A stretch of DNA of 50,225 nt from an uncultured Prevotellaceae bacterium. GTDB taxonomy: Bacteria; Bacteroidota; Bacteroidia; Bacteroidales; Bacteroidaceae. Within the stretch, counting starts at the first letter, position 1; each line of letters begins with the position of its first letter. Where the stretch lies: positions 1 to 50,225 of the forward strand of contig CACXTX010000020.1 in NCBI GenBank assembly GCA_902770635.1, written 5' to 3'. The position numbers and the translations under genes are program-made. Of the stretch, positions 29,898 to 36,384 are shown piece by piece. The notes below the pieces were generated by a model, which was given only the letters and a program-made list of their open reading frames with translations, ran no database searches and was not told where the DNA came from.

Positions 29898-30285
29898 ATT
29901 ATTATTTTATTTTTCTTTTCTTTCTTTTAAAAAAGAGAATGAGTAGGATGATAGGACGTTGATAAGTGCAAAACTTTCTCTCTGTTTTCTTGCCAGAATG
30001 TTTATCCACCCGTGGTTCATCGTTCCTCACATCTATTGTGAATATTTACCTCTTGATTTTTAGCGTGATAAGTAGTTTATCCACAATTCTCTATTTCGGT
30101 GCAAAATTAATAAGTTTATATCTTTTTTGAGCGAAAAATAATGGAAAACTTGTGAATATTGCTGTAATTTATGCTTTTTATCCACTCTTTTAATATTGAT
30201 GAGTGTAATATGAAAGAATTATCCCAGCGTTATACACAAGTTTTCCACACACTTATCCACAGCCTTTTCTTCTGAAATTTAATTT
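29898..30285. other. candidate replication origin region (oriC)
   Basis: This gene-free 388-bp gap contains perfect DnaA boxes (TTATNCACA) at 30077-30085, 30230-30238 and 30253-30261. Near-perfect boxes (8 of 9) are at 30002-30010, 30178-30186 and 30241-30249 on the plus strand, and at 30037-30045 and 30151-30159 on the minus strand. A very AT-rich stretch at about 30104-30180 could be the unwinding element. Two consensus parS sites and mnmG (gidA) lie 14-16 kb away, which fits an origin-proximal location. dnaA itself is not in the window. Confidence 0.72.
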
Positions 30286-30297
30286 TTAATTCTTAAT
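30279..30297. repeat. heptamer-periodic repeat at the end of the esterase gene
   Basis: TTAATTT, TTAATTC, TTAAT in tandem, the reverse complement of the AAGAATT heptamer at 15378. The stop codon and last codons of the esterase gene lie inside it. Confidence 0.55.
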
Positions 30298-31734
30298 GGC
30301 TTCACAAATAATCTCTGCCATCTTCTTAGCTCCTTTGCCATTAGGATGGATACCATCGTCAAGCATGGTTTCCTTACCATCGCCAAAGAGGGAATACAGG
30401 TCTATAATTTCCAGGTTGTATTCTTTAGCCACCTCTTGCTGAATAGGAATGATGTTATTGGCTATTATGGAATCATTGATATTCCATGATGGCTTTAAAG
30501 CAGGAATGGGAGTACAGAGGAATATCTTCGGACCTTTGTTCTTAATAGCCGTCTTCTTGCTCTTCTTACCTTTCTTTTTAGCTGGTTGTACCAGGTCAGG
30601 GCGCAAGGTAGTAATCATCTGTTGCAGGTCTTGCTTGAATTCCGCATTATATTGCCAGTTCTCAGGCTTGGAGTCATTGGTACCTAACTTGATGATGACA
30701 ATATCTGGTTTAAAGGCTACAGCGTCTTTCCAGGCCATTTCGCTCATATAAGGATGGTCACCCTTGTTAAGCATGGTACGACTGCTTACACCAAAGTTCT
30801 TCACCCAATAGTTGTCACCCAACAACTTTTGCAACTGGGCAGGATAGCCATTGGCTGGTGCAAAGTCTATACCGTGACCGTCTGTGATACTGTTGCCCAC
30901 ACAAGCTACCTTGATGGCATCCTGCTTAGGTGTCTGACGGTTCTTCAGCCAGTTGCCAAGATCGTTGAGCATCTGGTCATGATACTTGAACCAAGGTCCG
31001 AAACCAAACCCGTGGTTACCTGTAGGATAGACATACAGAGTACATTCGTTTCCTGCCTTACGCATGGCTTTATAATATTCCAAGCCATTGGTCACTGGAT
31101 TTACCAAATCGTCGTCGCTGGCTGTAATAATGATAGCAGGAGGTGTCAGGTGACGACGAACAGCATTATTCGTAGAATATTGCTTGACCAGTTTAGCATC
31201 CTTGTGTCCTTCTTCTCCCAGGAAGTTGATGCACGACCACTTGTGAGACTTGGGAACATCCATCGAGATGACAGGATAGAAAAGAATGCTAAAGTCTGGA
31301 CGCACATCAAAGTCGGATAGGGTAGAGATGACGGACGACAGATGTCCACCTGCAGAGAATCCCATGATGCCTACATCGTGAGGGTTAATGTGCCACTGGG
31401 TAGCTGAGTCGCGTACTGTACGAATACCCTTTTCTACGTCTCCTATGGGAATACTGCGATTACCATGGGGCAGGCGGTAGTTGACAACGAAGTAGGAGAT
31501 ACCTTGCTGGTTCATCCAATCATGGGCTTGCGTACCTTCATGGGTGTTTGACAACATGGAATAACCACCTCCAGGAACACCAACAATGGCTCTGCCTGTT
31601 GGATTTTCAGCCAAGAAACATACCATATTGGCTTTACCGTCGTCTGTTAGATTGATGGTAAACTGTCTGTCTGTCTGTGCCTGCACAATTGCTGCAAAGA
31701 GCAAAAACGCATACGTTACAAACTTTCTTTTCAT
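30286..31734 (-). CDS. secreted two-domain esterase (alpha/beta hydrolase + SGNH hydrolase)
   Basis: Exported protein (signal peptide about 1-20, ends IVQAQ) joining two unrelated esterase folds. Domain one (about 25-265) is an alpha/beta hydrolase: oxyanion motif PGGGY at 54-58, nucleophile Ser127 in GFSAGG, an acidic residue in ASDDDLVNP and His241 in TGNHGFGFG. Domain two (about 273-482) is SGNH/GDSL: GNSITDG at 280-286, IKLGTNDS and DGIHPNGKG. Such pairs in plant-fibre-degrading Bacteroidota remove acetyl or other ester groups from xylan or pectin; the substrate here is inferred. It lacks the short C-terminal tag of its neighbours. Upstream, TACTTTTG (31778-31785, minus strand) is a possible -7 box. 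Confidence 0.88.
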   Translation of the reverse strand: MKRKFVTYAFLLFAAIVQAQTDRQFTINLTDDGKANMVCFLAENPTGRAIVGVPGGGYSMLSNTHEGTQAHDWMNQQGISYFVVNYRLPHGNRSIPIGDVEKGIRTVRDSATQWHINPHDVGIMGFSAGGHLSSVISTLSDFDVRPDFSILFYPVISMDVPKSHKWSCINFLGEEGHKDAKLVKQYSTNNAVRRHLTPPAIIITASDDDLVNPVTNGLEYYKAMRKAGNECTLYVYPTGNHGFGFGPWFKYHDQMLNDLGNWLKNRQTPKQDAIKVACVGNSITDGHGIDFAPANGYPAQLQKLLGDNYWVKNFGVSSRTMLNKGDHPYMSEMAWKDAVAFKPDIVIIKLGTNDSKPENWQYNAEFKQDLQQMITTLRPDLVQPAKKKGKKSKKTAIKNKGPKIFLCTPIPALKPSWNINDSIIANNIIPIQQEVAKEYNLEIIDLYSLFGDGKETMLDDGIHPNGKGAKKMAEIICEAIKN

Positions 31735-31828
31735 AGTTTAGTGTATTTATGTTAATAATAAGCTATACTGTTGTTTGCAAAAGTAGCAAGAATTTCTTAA
31801 CTTTAAAAGCATTTTGGAGAAAAAGTAG

Positions 31829-31836
31829 TAACTTTG
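31829..31836 (+). promoter_or_regulatory. -7 element upstream of the SPOUT methyltransferase
   Basis: TAACTTTG, 22 bp before the ATG. No well-spaced TTTG upstream, so support is partial. Confidence 0.45.
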
Positions 31837-31858
31837 CACAAAAATAGGAAACAGGCAA

Positions 31859-32392
31859 ATGAGAAAGGTACGTACCATAGAGATGCAGCGACTGACCGTA
31901 GAGGAATTCCAACAAGCTGAGAAGCTGCCACTGATAGTAGTATTGGACGATGTGCGTTCTATGTATAACGTCGGAAGTGTTTTCCGTACCAGTGACACTT
32001 TCCGTGTGGAGGCAGTCTATCTGTGTGGCATCAGTTGTACGCCTCCAGCTACCGAGATTCATAAAACGGCTTTGGGTGCGGAGGATAGTGTAGCATGGCG
32101 ATACTTCAAGACTGCATTGGAGGCTGTTGACGAACTGAAAAAAGCGGGCTACACGGTGTTTTCAGTCGAGCAGGTGGAACATAGTACCAAACTACAGACA
32201 TTCGAGCCTCAGCGGGGCCAGAAATACGCCGTAGTGCTTGGAAACGAAGTGAAAGGCGTCCACCAGGAAGTAGTGGACGCCTCGGATGGCTGTTTGGAGA
32301 TACCCCAGCTGGGTACCAAACACTCTATGAATGTCTCCGTTACCGCCGGCATTATCATCTATAAGTTTGCCGAAGAATTGATCCTTCGATAA
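31859..32392 (+). CDS. SpoU/TrmH-family RNA 2'-O-methyltransferase
   Basis: SPOUT-class enzyme that methylates a ribose in tRNA or rRNA using S-adenosylmethionine bound in a trefoil knot. The three motifs are present: VLDDVRSMYNVGSVFRTSD (motif 1, about residues 28-46), VVLGNEVKGV (motif 2) and LGTKHSMNVSVTAGIIIYKF (motif 3). At 177 aa it is a minimal version with a short N-terminal extension and no separate RNA-binding domain. The target nucleotide cannot be told from sequence. It stands alone between divergent and repeat-rich DNA. Confidence 0.9.
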   Translation: MRKVRTIEMQRLTVEEFQQAEKLPLIVVLDDVRSMYNVGSVFRTSDTFRVEAVYLCGISCTPPATEIHKTALGAEDSVAWRYFKTALEAVDELKKAGYTVFSVEQVEHSTKLQTFEPQRGQKYAVVLGNEVKGVHQEVVDASDGCLEIPQLGTKHSMNVSVTAGIIIYKFAEELILR

Positions 32393-32400
32393 TTTGTCTT

Positions 32401-32464
32401 TAGTCCGTCCCGACGGACTGCCAGTTCGCTCACCTCGGACTGAGAGTCCGAAGCCTACGGACTA
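32401..32464. repeat. triple-hairpin REP-like sequence after the methyltransferase gene
   Basis: Outer arms TAGTCCGT (32401-32408) and ACGGACTA (32457-32464) enclose two small hairpins, AGTCCGT/ACGGACT (32402-32419) and TCGGACT/AGTCCGA (32435-32451). It begins 8 bp after the stop codon and may also act as a terminator. Its right end (AGCCTACGGACTAACT) resembles the loop of the repeat inside the RAYT gene. Confidence 0.6.
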
Positions 32465-32584
32465 ACTGCAAGTATTAATACCCCAAGTTGCTTCCCCATA
32501 ACCCAGGGTTATTTTCTAATAAGTACCCCTTATTCATCAATAAGGCTTTCTTATCTGCGCCAGAAAAAAAGTTTTTTCGATTTT

Positions 32585-32818
32585 ACCCTCCCTTCCTCCC
32601 TTTTTCGCTCGGAATGCCTTTATTTACTGGTGTTCACGGACGGGAGGGAAAACAAATGTCCCTCCCGTCTCCCTCCCGTCTAGGGTCCCTTGTTTCCAAA
32701 ATGTGAGGGAGCGAAACCAAAAAAGGGAGGGTAACGGGAGGGACAATCATTCTCCCTCCCGTGCCTCAAACGCCCTGTACATCGGCATTTGAGAGGGGTG
32801 ACGGGAGGAAGGGAGGGT
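32585..32818. mobile_element. MITE-like element with 16-bp terminal inverted repeats and GGGAGGG motifs
   Basis: The ends 32585-32600 (ACCCTCCCTTCCTCCC) and 32803-32818 are perfect inverted copies. Inside, GACGGGAGGGA at 32639-32649 pairs with TCCCTCCCGTC at 32659-32669, and a second direct copy of the latter is at 32670-32680. More ACGGGAGGGA / TCCCTCCCGT motifs lie at about 32720-32765. It encodes no protein. Either strand could form G-quadruplexes or strong hairpins. Mobility is inferred from the structure only. Confidence 0.55.
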
Positions 32819-32900
32819 CGTTACTTTTGGAGAAATTTAATTTCTATTCGGAGTATTTAAAATTCTATTCGGAGTAATTCAAGAAGAAAGATAGCCCCGT

Positions 32901-32927
32901 AGATCAGGGGACGGTTCTCTGATCTGT
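32901..32927 (+). repeat. palindromic repeat copy a (AGATCAGGGGAC...)
   Basis: Starts AGATCAGGGGAC and ends TCTCTGATCTGT; the first and last seven bases of AGATCAG...CTGATCT pair. Lies upstream of the RAYT remnant, in the same orientation as copy b. Confidence 0.8.
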
Positions 32928-33007
32928 TATAAAACATTAAAGGTTTACGAAGTATGCTGACATATTGCAATAATTTTGTACCTTTGGTGCAGCTTAAAAC
33001 AATAAAT

Positions 33008-33286
33008 ATGCCCAGACAAGCGCGCAAGACAAGCGGTACAGGTATCTACCACGTAATGCTGCGTGGTATTAACCGGCAGGACATCTTTGAGGATGATGAG
33101 GACTACATGAGGTTTCTGCAAAGCATAGATCAGGGGACTCTCTGATCTGTACTGAGATAACAGTATGGCATCGATAACTTAATGGATGTCCAAAACTTAG
33201 AGAAGAATCAACGAAACAAAATCATAAAAGAGTTATGCGACCAAGGAGCAGGATTCAGACAACTGGCCCGAATAACGGAAGAGTAG
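33008..33286 (+). pseudogene. internally deleted REP-associated tyrosine transposase remnant
   Basis: The start MPRQARKTSGTGIYHVMLRG and NRQDIFEDDEDYMRFLQSI are the N-terminus of the common RAYT family in Bacteroidota. After about 40 codons the frame enters a palindromic repeat (33127-33150) and stops at TGA 33143-33145. In the same frame, from about 33161 to the TAG at 33284-33286, follows a piece that matches the C-terminus of that family as I recall it: YGIDNLMDVQNLEKNQRN and then KELCDQGAGFRQLARITEE. The catalytic HUH and tyrosine region is missing. The remnant is flanked by copies of the palindrome in opposite orientations. Confidence 0.8.
33127..33150 (+). repeat. palindromic repeat copy b, at the deletion joint of the RAYT remnant
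   Basis: AGATCAGGGGAC followed by TCTCTGATCTGT. It interrupts the reading frame exactly between the N- and C-terminal pieces of the remnant. Confidence 0.8.
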
Positions 33287-33288
33287 TA

Positions 33289-33310
33289 ACAGATCAGAGT
33301 CCCCTGATCT
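33289..33310 (-). repeat. palindromic repeat copy c (inverted)
   Basis: Plus strand ACAGATCAGAGT followed by CCCCTGATCT, that is, the same repeat inverted, starting 3 bp after the stop codon of the RAYT remnant. Confidence 0.8.
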
Positions 33311-33354
33311 TTCAAACGTAAAAGTATGTATAGCAAAGATTAGAATAAATAATT

Positions 33355-34410
33355 ATGCTTAGAAAGATAGTGCTTTTATTTTTTATGATATCTCTGTCAG
33401 TAGCAGTAAATGCTTATGACATCGTCATTGATGGCATCTACTATATTTTGGACTCAGACAACCAAACAGCTAGCGTCACCTATAAGGAACACAAGAACGG
33501 AGCCTACAAAAGCGACTATGAAGGCGATGTCAGCATACCAGAGTCGGTGGTACATCAAGGCGTAAACTATCGTGTAACGGCCATTGGCAGTCATGCTTTC
33601 CAAGGGTGCAAAGGACTGACATCCATCAGCGTTCCAACGTCTGTCCGCATGATTGGACACTTTGCATTCATCAGATGCTCCAATCTGAAGTCCGTCATGC
33701 TCAGCGAGGGGCTTGACACCATTCGTAGTGGGGCTTTTGCACAATGCGAGGCGTTAGAGTCCATCGTTATCCCCAATACCGTCACCGCTGTCCACGAACA
33801 TGCATTTGCAGGTTGTGTCAACCTCGTCTCAGCGACAATGGGGGAAGGGGTGACAAGCATCATGAATTCCGTTTTTACAGGTTGTAGCAGTCTGACCGAT
33901 ATCGTGCTACTGGGTAAAATAACCGAGATTGGCGGCATGGCCTTTTACTGTTGCACCAGCCTAAATGCCTTCAATATTCCTGAAAGTGTTGAATATGTAG
34001 ATTACTCGGCATTTGAAGGGTGTTCCGGGCTTTTATGCATCATAATCCCGCGAAATATCAGGCAAATCGGGCATAATGCATTCAGTCTGTGTTATAATAT
34101 CAAGAACGTCTATTGCTACTCACCCACCGTTCCTTTATCGTCGGCTGATATCTTCGGTGCCTATCCTGACAAAACATGTCTTGATAGTGCCACGCTCTAT
34201 GTCCCACAGGATGCCATACCTCAATACATTAGTTATTCGCCATGGGCGTATTTCTTCAGGGTCAAACCCATCGAAGGACAAGAGACTGGTATAGAATTTG
34301 TTCACTCTGATCTTGGAGCATCGTCTTGTTTTTTACTGAATGGTCAAAGACTTCCCCATCCCCAAAAGGGCATCAACATCATTAATGGCAAAAAGGTCGT
34401 AGTAAATTAA
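33355..34410 (+). CDS. secreted BspA-type leucine-rich repeat protein with short C-terminal tag
   Basis: Exported (signal peptide about 1-20, ends AVNA) 351-aa protein with about eight LRR_5-type repeats of 23 residues between residues 60 and 260, for example the pattern IGSHAFQGCKGLTSISVPTS and IRSGAFAQCEALESIVIPNT. BspA-like repeats in Bacteroidota and oral spirochaetes bind host matrix proteins or other cells, so an adhesin role is plausible. The last 27 residues (325-351) are the tag beginning CFLLNGQRL and ending NGKKVVVN. It stands alone next to the repeat-rich gap; the stretch in front of it carries no clear promoter. Confidence 0.9.
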   Translation: MLRKIVLLFFMISLSVAVNAYDIVIDGIYYILDSDNQTASVTYKEHKNGAYKSDYEGDVSIPESVVHQGVNYRVTAIGSHAFQGCKGLTSISVPTSVRMIGHFAFIRCSNLKSVMLSEGLDTIRSGAFAQCEALESIVIPNTVTAVHEHAFAGCVNLVSATMGEGVTSIMNSVFTGCSSLTDIVLLGKITEIGGMAFYCCTSLNAFNIPESVEYVDYSAFEGCSGLLCIIIPRNIRQIGHNAFSLCYNIKNVYCYSPTVPLSSADIFGAYPDKTCLDSATLYVPQDAIPQYISYSPWAYFFRVKPIEGQETGIEFVHSDLGASSCFLLNGQRLPHPQKGINIINGKKVVVN

Positions 34411-34494
34411 AAAAATAATATATTAATTGCTTCTCGCTCATAGAAAAACGGCGTGTTGCTGTTCATTTAGAAACGGCGTTTCTCTCATCGCGCA

Positions 34495-34714
34495 TCACAC
34501 CGTGCCTGGCACCGTGTGACCTTTTATTCTTGTACTACGAACACTCTGCTTCAGAACAAAGAATTTAACCCATTTCTGGATGATATTCTTATGATACTTC
34601 TTGATGAATTCCTCTGCTGTGTTCGCGCACCCGAGTTAGCATTTGTCGGTATTGCAGATATACAGCTTCGCTCTGCTTCATCAATTGATTGCAAGCAAGT
34701 TTGACCTCATCCAA
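34495..34714 (-). pseudogene. small unrecognised gene, apparently frameshifted
   Basis: Two coding-like pieces follow each other on the minus strand in different frames. The first, from a TTG at 34714, reads LDEVKLACNQLMKQSEAVYL and on to about RVRE before running into a stop. The second reads NTAEEFIKKYHKNIIQKWVK then FFVLKQSVRSTRIKG and stops at 34495. Joined by a one-base shift they would give about 70 residues, helical and basic at the end. I do not recognise the family. The small size and the palindrome-covered promoter just upstream would suit an autoregulated toxin-antitoxin or DNA-binding gene, but this is a guess. Confidence 0.4.
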
Positions 34715-34737
34715 ATCTATGGTTTGTTATTCGGTTG

Positions 34738-34795
34738 CAAATATACGAACTTATATCGATTACACAAAATGTGTTACACAAAATGTGTAATCGAT
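34738..34795 (-). promoter_or_regulatory. promoter with overlapping palindromic operator
   Basis: On the minus strand TTTG (34765-34768), 19 bp, TATATTTG (34738-34745), an exact Bacteroidota promoter. A 12-bp inverted repeat, ATCGATTACACA (34755-34766) and TGTGTAATCGAT (34784-34795), covers the -33 box. Inside, the palindrome ACACAAAATGTGT occurs twice in tandem. This looks like a repressor binding site. Confidence 0.65.
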
Positions 34796-34914
34796 TAAGA
34801 AAGTTTAAAGAAACAACTGGGACTGGTACATGTTTCACGCCGTGATTAGCTTGGACTCTAATTGATAATGATAGTCCCTGTAGTGGTGAAATAATCCAAG
34901 CCTATATCCTATAC

Positions 34915-34955
34915 AAAGAACCCGAAGCATCTCTCCGTGAGTGCATCGGGTTCTT
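34915..34955. terminator. terminator of the deiminase-family gene
   Basis: Stem AAGAACCCGA / TCGGGTTCTT with a few further pairs (GCA/TGC). On the minus strand it ends in TTCTTTG. It lies 13 bp after the stop codon at 34968. Confidence 0.75.
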
Positions 34956-34967
34956 GGCATATTGGTT

Positions 34968-36359
34968 CTATTTAATAATGACTTTCCGTCCGTTTTTAAT
35001 ATAGATACCTTTTGAGGGATTCGTCACCTGCATGCCGTTTAGGTTATATGTAGGCTGGTTGTCGGCTTTGCGAGTAATCTGCTGTTGAACCTTTGTTGGG
35101 GTATAGCCCTCGTAAACTTCACGCTGTAGCACCTGCGTCATGCAATGAGCAGCCCCGAAACCGTCTATCAGACTCTCCAGAGGCACCCATTCTACTGTTA
35201 CTCCAGCATCACGGAAACGCTGCTGTAAGGTTTCCGACTGTCCTGCAACAGCCATAATATGACGTGGGGCAATTGTCAGGAAGTTGTTGGCATAGTGCAT
35301 CTCGTCATCATAGTCAATGGGAATGATGGTGAAGCCGCGTTCCTGGATATATTTCACAAAGGGCTGGTCCTCCTTTATTTTCGTATAAGTCACTGTGCCA
35401 GGTTTACGGGCCCAGATGTCGCAAGTGTTGTACTCTTTTGTGCCCGGCTCCGCATTCAATCTGCTGCTTACCATCGTACACAGGTCTTTGTCGATGATAT
35501 TGAAGTGTGTGTCCAGGTGCATCTGCATCTGCCATAATTTATGGTCTTTTACCACCACCACCGTATCGTGTCCGAAGGCATCCTTTTCCAACATGTACTT
35601 AATAGCCGTTTCGTTGGTGCGCATACCGCAACCGATAAACGATACGGTGCCTGCAGGGATGTAGTCACCCCCCTCCAAACGTCCTTCACCACTGATTTGT
35701 AAAATAGGTTTCAGACCCAGATGTTCGTAACAAGTCTTGATGATTTTCGTCTCGGGAGCGCGTTGACTGCTGTTCATATTACAGATAATGTGACCACGAG
35801 GTGTTGTGATACTCTGGTCGCGTGTGAAATACATGTTCATCAGCGGGTTTTGAATGTACTGTGCCTCATAACCTGTATTGTTGTCAGTCTTCGACAGTTT
35901 CACTGTAGGTTGGAGCATGATGCAACGAATCAAGTCCTGACGACTCATCTTCGAGAGCACTTCCTTTCTGTAGTTTTCGGATGCTGTCTGGTCCTCATCG
36001 GGAATGGCGCTCACGTCGTATACCAGCACACTGGTTGCAAGTGTTTGCAGTGTGTCAATGCCCACCTCGTTCAGAATATCCGTAACTTTGTGAACTCGAA
36101 TGCCGTTCTTTTCCAGCATACTAATATAACCCTTGTGTTCATCGGCAGCCTTATCCACGTCGAAGTAGTCCTCAAAAAGGCCTGCCTTAGGGTGAATCAC
36201 TCCGTTAAAAAGTTCCTGTCCAGGTGTATGCATCAAGATATCGCCTGCCTTGGTCCATTCGGCCTGTGGGTACTTCATTTCCTTTGTCTCTTGTGCTTCT
36301 GCTCCCATTGGACAGAGCATCATAGAGGTAATAGCAAGTGTAAATAAAAAATGCTTCAT
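34968..36359 (-). CDS. secreted arginine deiminase-family protein with short C-terminal tag
   Basis: A guanidino-group-modifying enzyme (arginine deiminase superfamily) that is exported: a signal peptide spans about 1-22 (ends GAEA). Superfamily features are FTRD at 178-181, the acidic pair in LEGGD (229-232), His281 in MHLDTH and the catalytic Cys406 in GAAHCMTQ. The superfamily converts guanidino groups to ureido groups, releasing ammonia. Normal bacterial arginine deiminases are cytoplasmic; a secreted one recalls the peptidylarginine deiminase of Porphyromonas gingivalis, though that enzyme is closer to agmatine deiminases. The last 27 residues (437-463) are the tag TYNLNGMQV ... NGRKVIIK. 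It follows polA on the same strand after 25 bp. The substrate (free arginine or peptidyl arginine) is unknown. Confidence 0.83.
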   Translation of the reverse strand: MKHFLFTLAITSMMLCPMGAEAQETKEMKYPQAEWTKAGDILMHTPGQELFNGVIHPKAGLFEDYFDVDKAADEHKGYISMLEKNGIRVHKVTDILNEVGIDTLQTLATSVLVYDVSAIPDEDQTASENYRKEVLSKMSRQDLIRCIMLQPTVKLSKTDNNTGYEAQYIQNPLMNMYFTRDQSITTPRGHIICNMNSSQRAPETKIIKTCYEHLGLKPILQISGEGRLEGGDYIPAGTVSFIGCGMRTNETAIKYMLEKDAFGHDTVVVVKDHKLWQMQMHLDTHFNIIDKDLCTMVSSRLNAEPGTKEYNTCDIWARKPGTVTYTKIKEDQPFVKYIQERGFTIIPIDYDDEMHYANNFLTIAPRHIMAVAGQSETLQQRFRDAGVTVEWVPLESLIDGFGAAHCMTQVLQREVYEGYTPTKVQQQITRKADNQPTYNLNGMQVTNPSKGIYIKNGRKVIIK

Positions 36360-36384
36360 ATTTTAACGTTTTAGATTAAGTGTT

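Larger units (their letters stand above)
32393..33354. other. 960-bp gap filled with repeats and a transposase remnant
   Basis: No intact gene. From left to right it holds a triple hairpin, a 234-bp element with terminal inverted repeats, three copies of a 22-27-bp palindrome and a decayed RAYT. Open frames such as 32488-32706 are low-complexity products of the GGGAGGG repeats. Confidence 0.7.
34411..34967. other. 557-bp gap with a broken minus-strand gene and its promoter
   Basis: Left of 34495 I see only two AAACGGCGT copies (near 34447 and 34472). The middle holds the broken small gene (34495-34714) with promoter and operator (34738-34795), and the right end a terminator for the deiminase gene. 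The plus-strand open frame at 34516-34704 is the shadow of the minus-strand remnant. Confidence 0.55.

Noticed and set aside
32488-32706. Open frame in the GGGAGGG repeat region.
   Set aside because: Its residues come from the repeat units (Pro/Ser/Leu-rich) and it overlaps the terminal inverted repeat element.
34516-34704. 62-codon plus-strand open frame.
   Set aside because: It is antisense to the better-supported minus-strand remnant that has a promoter and operator.
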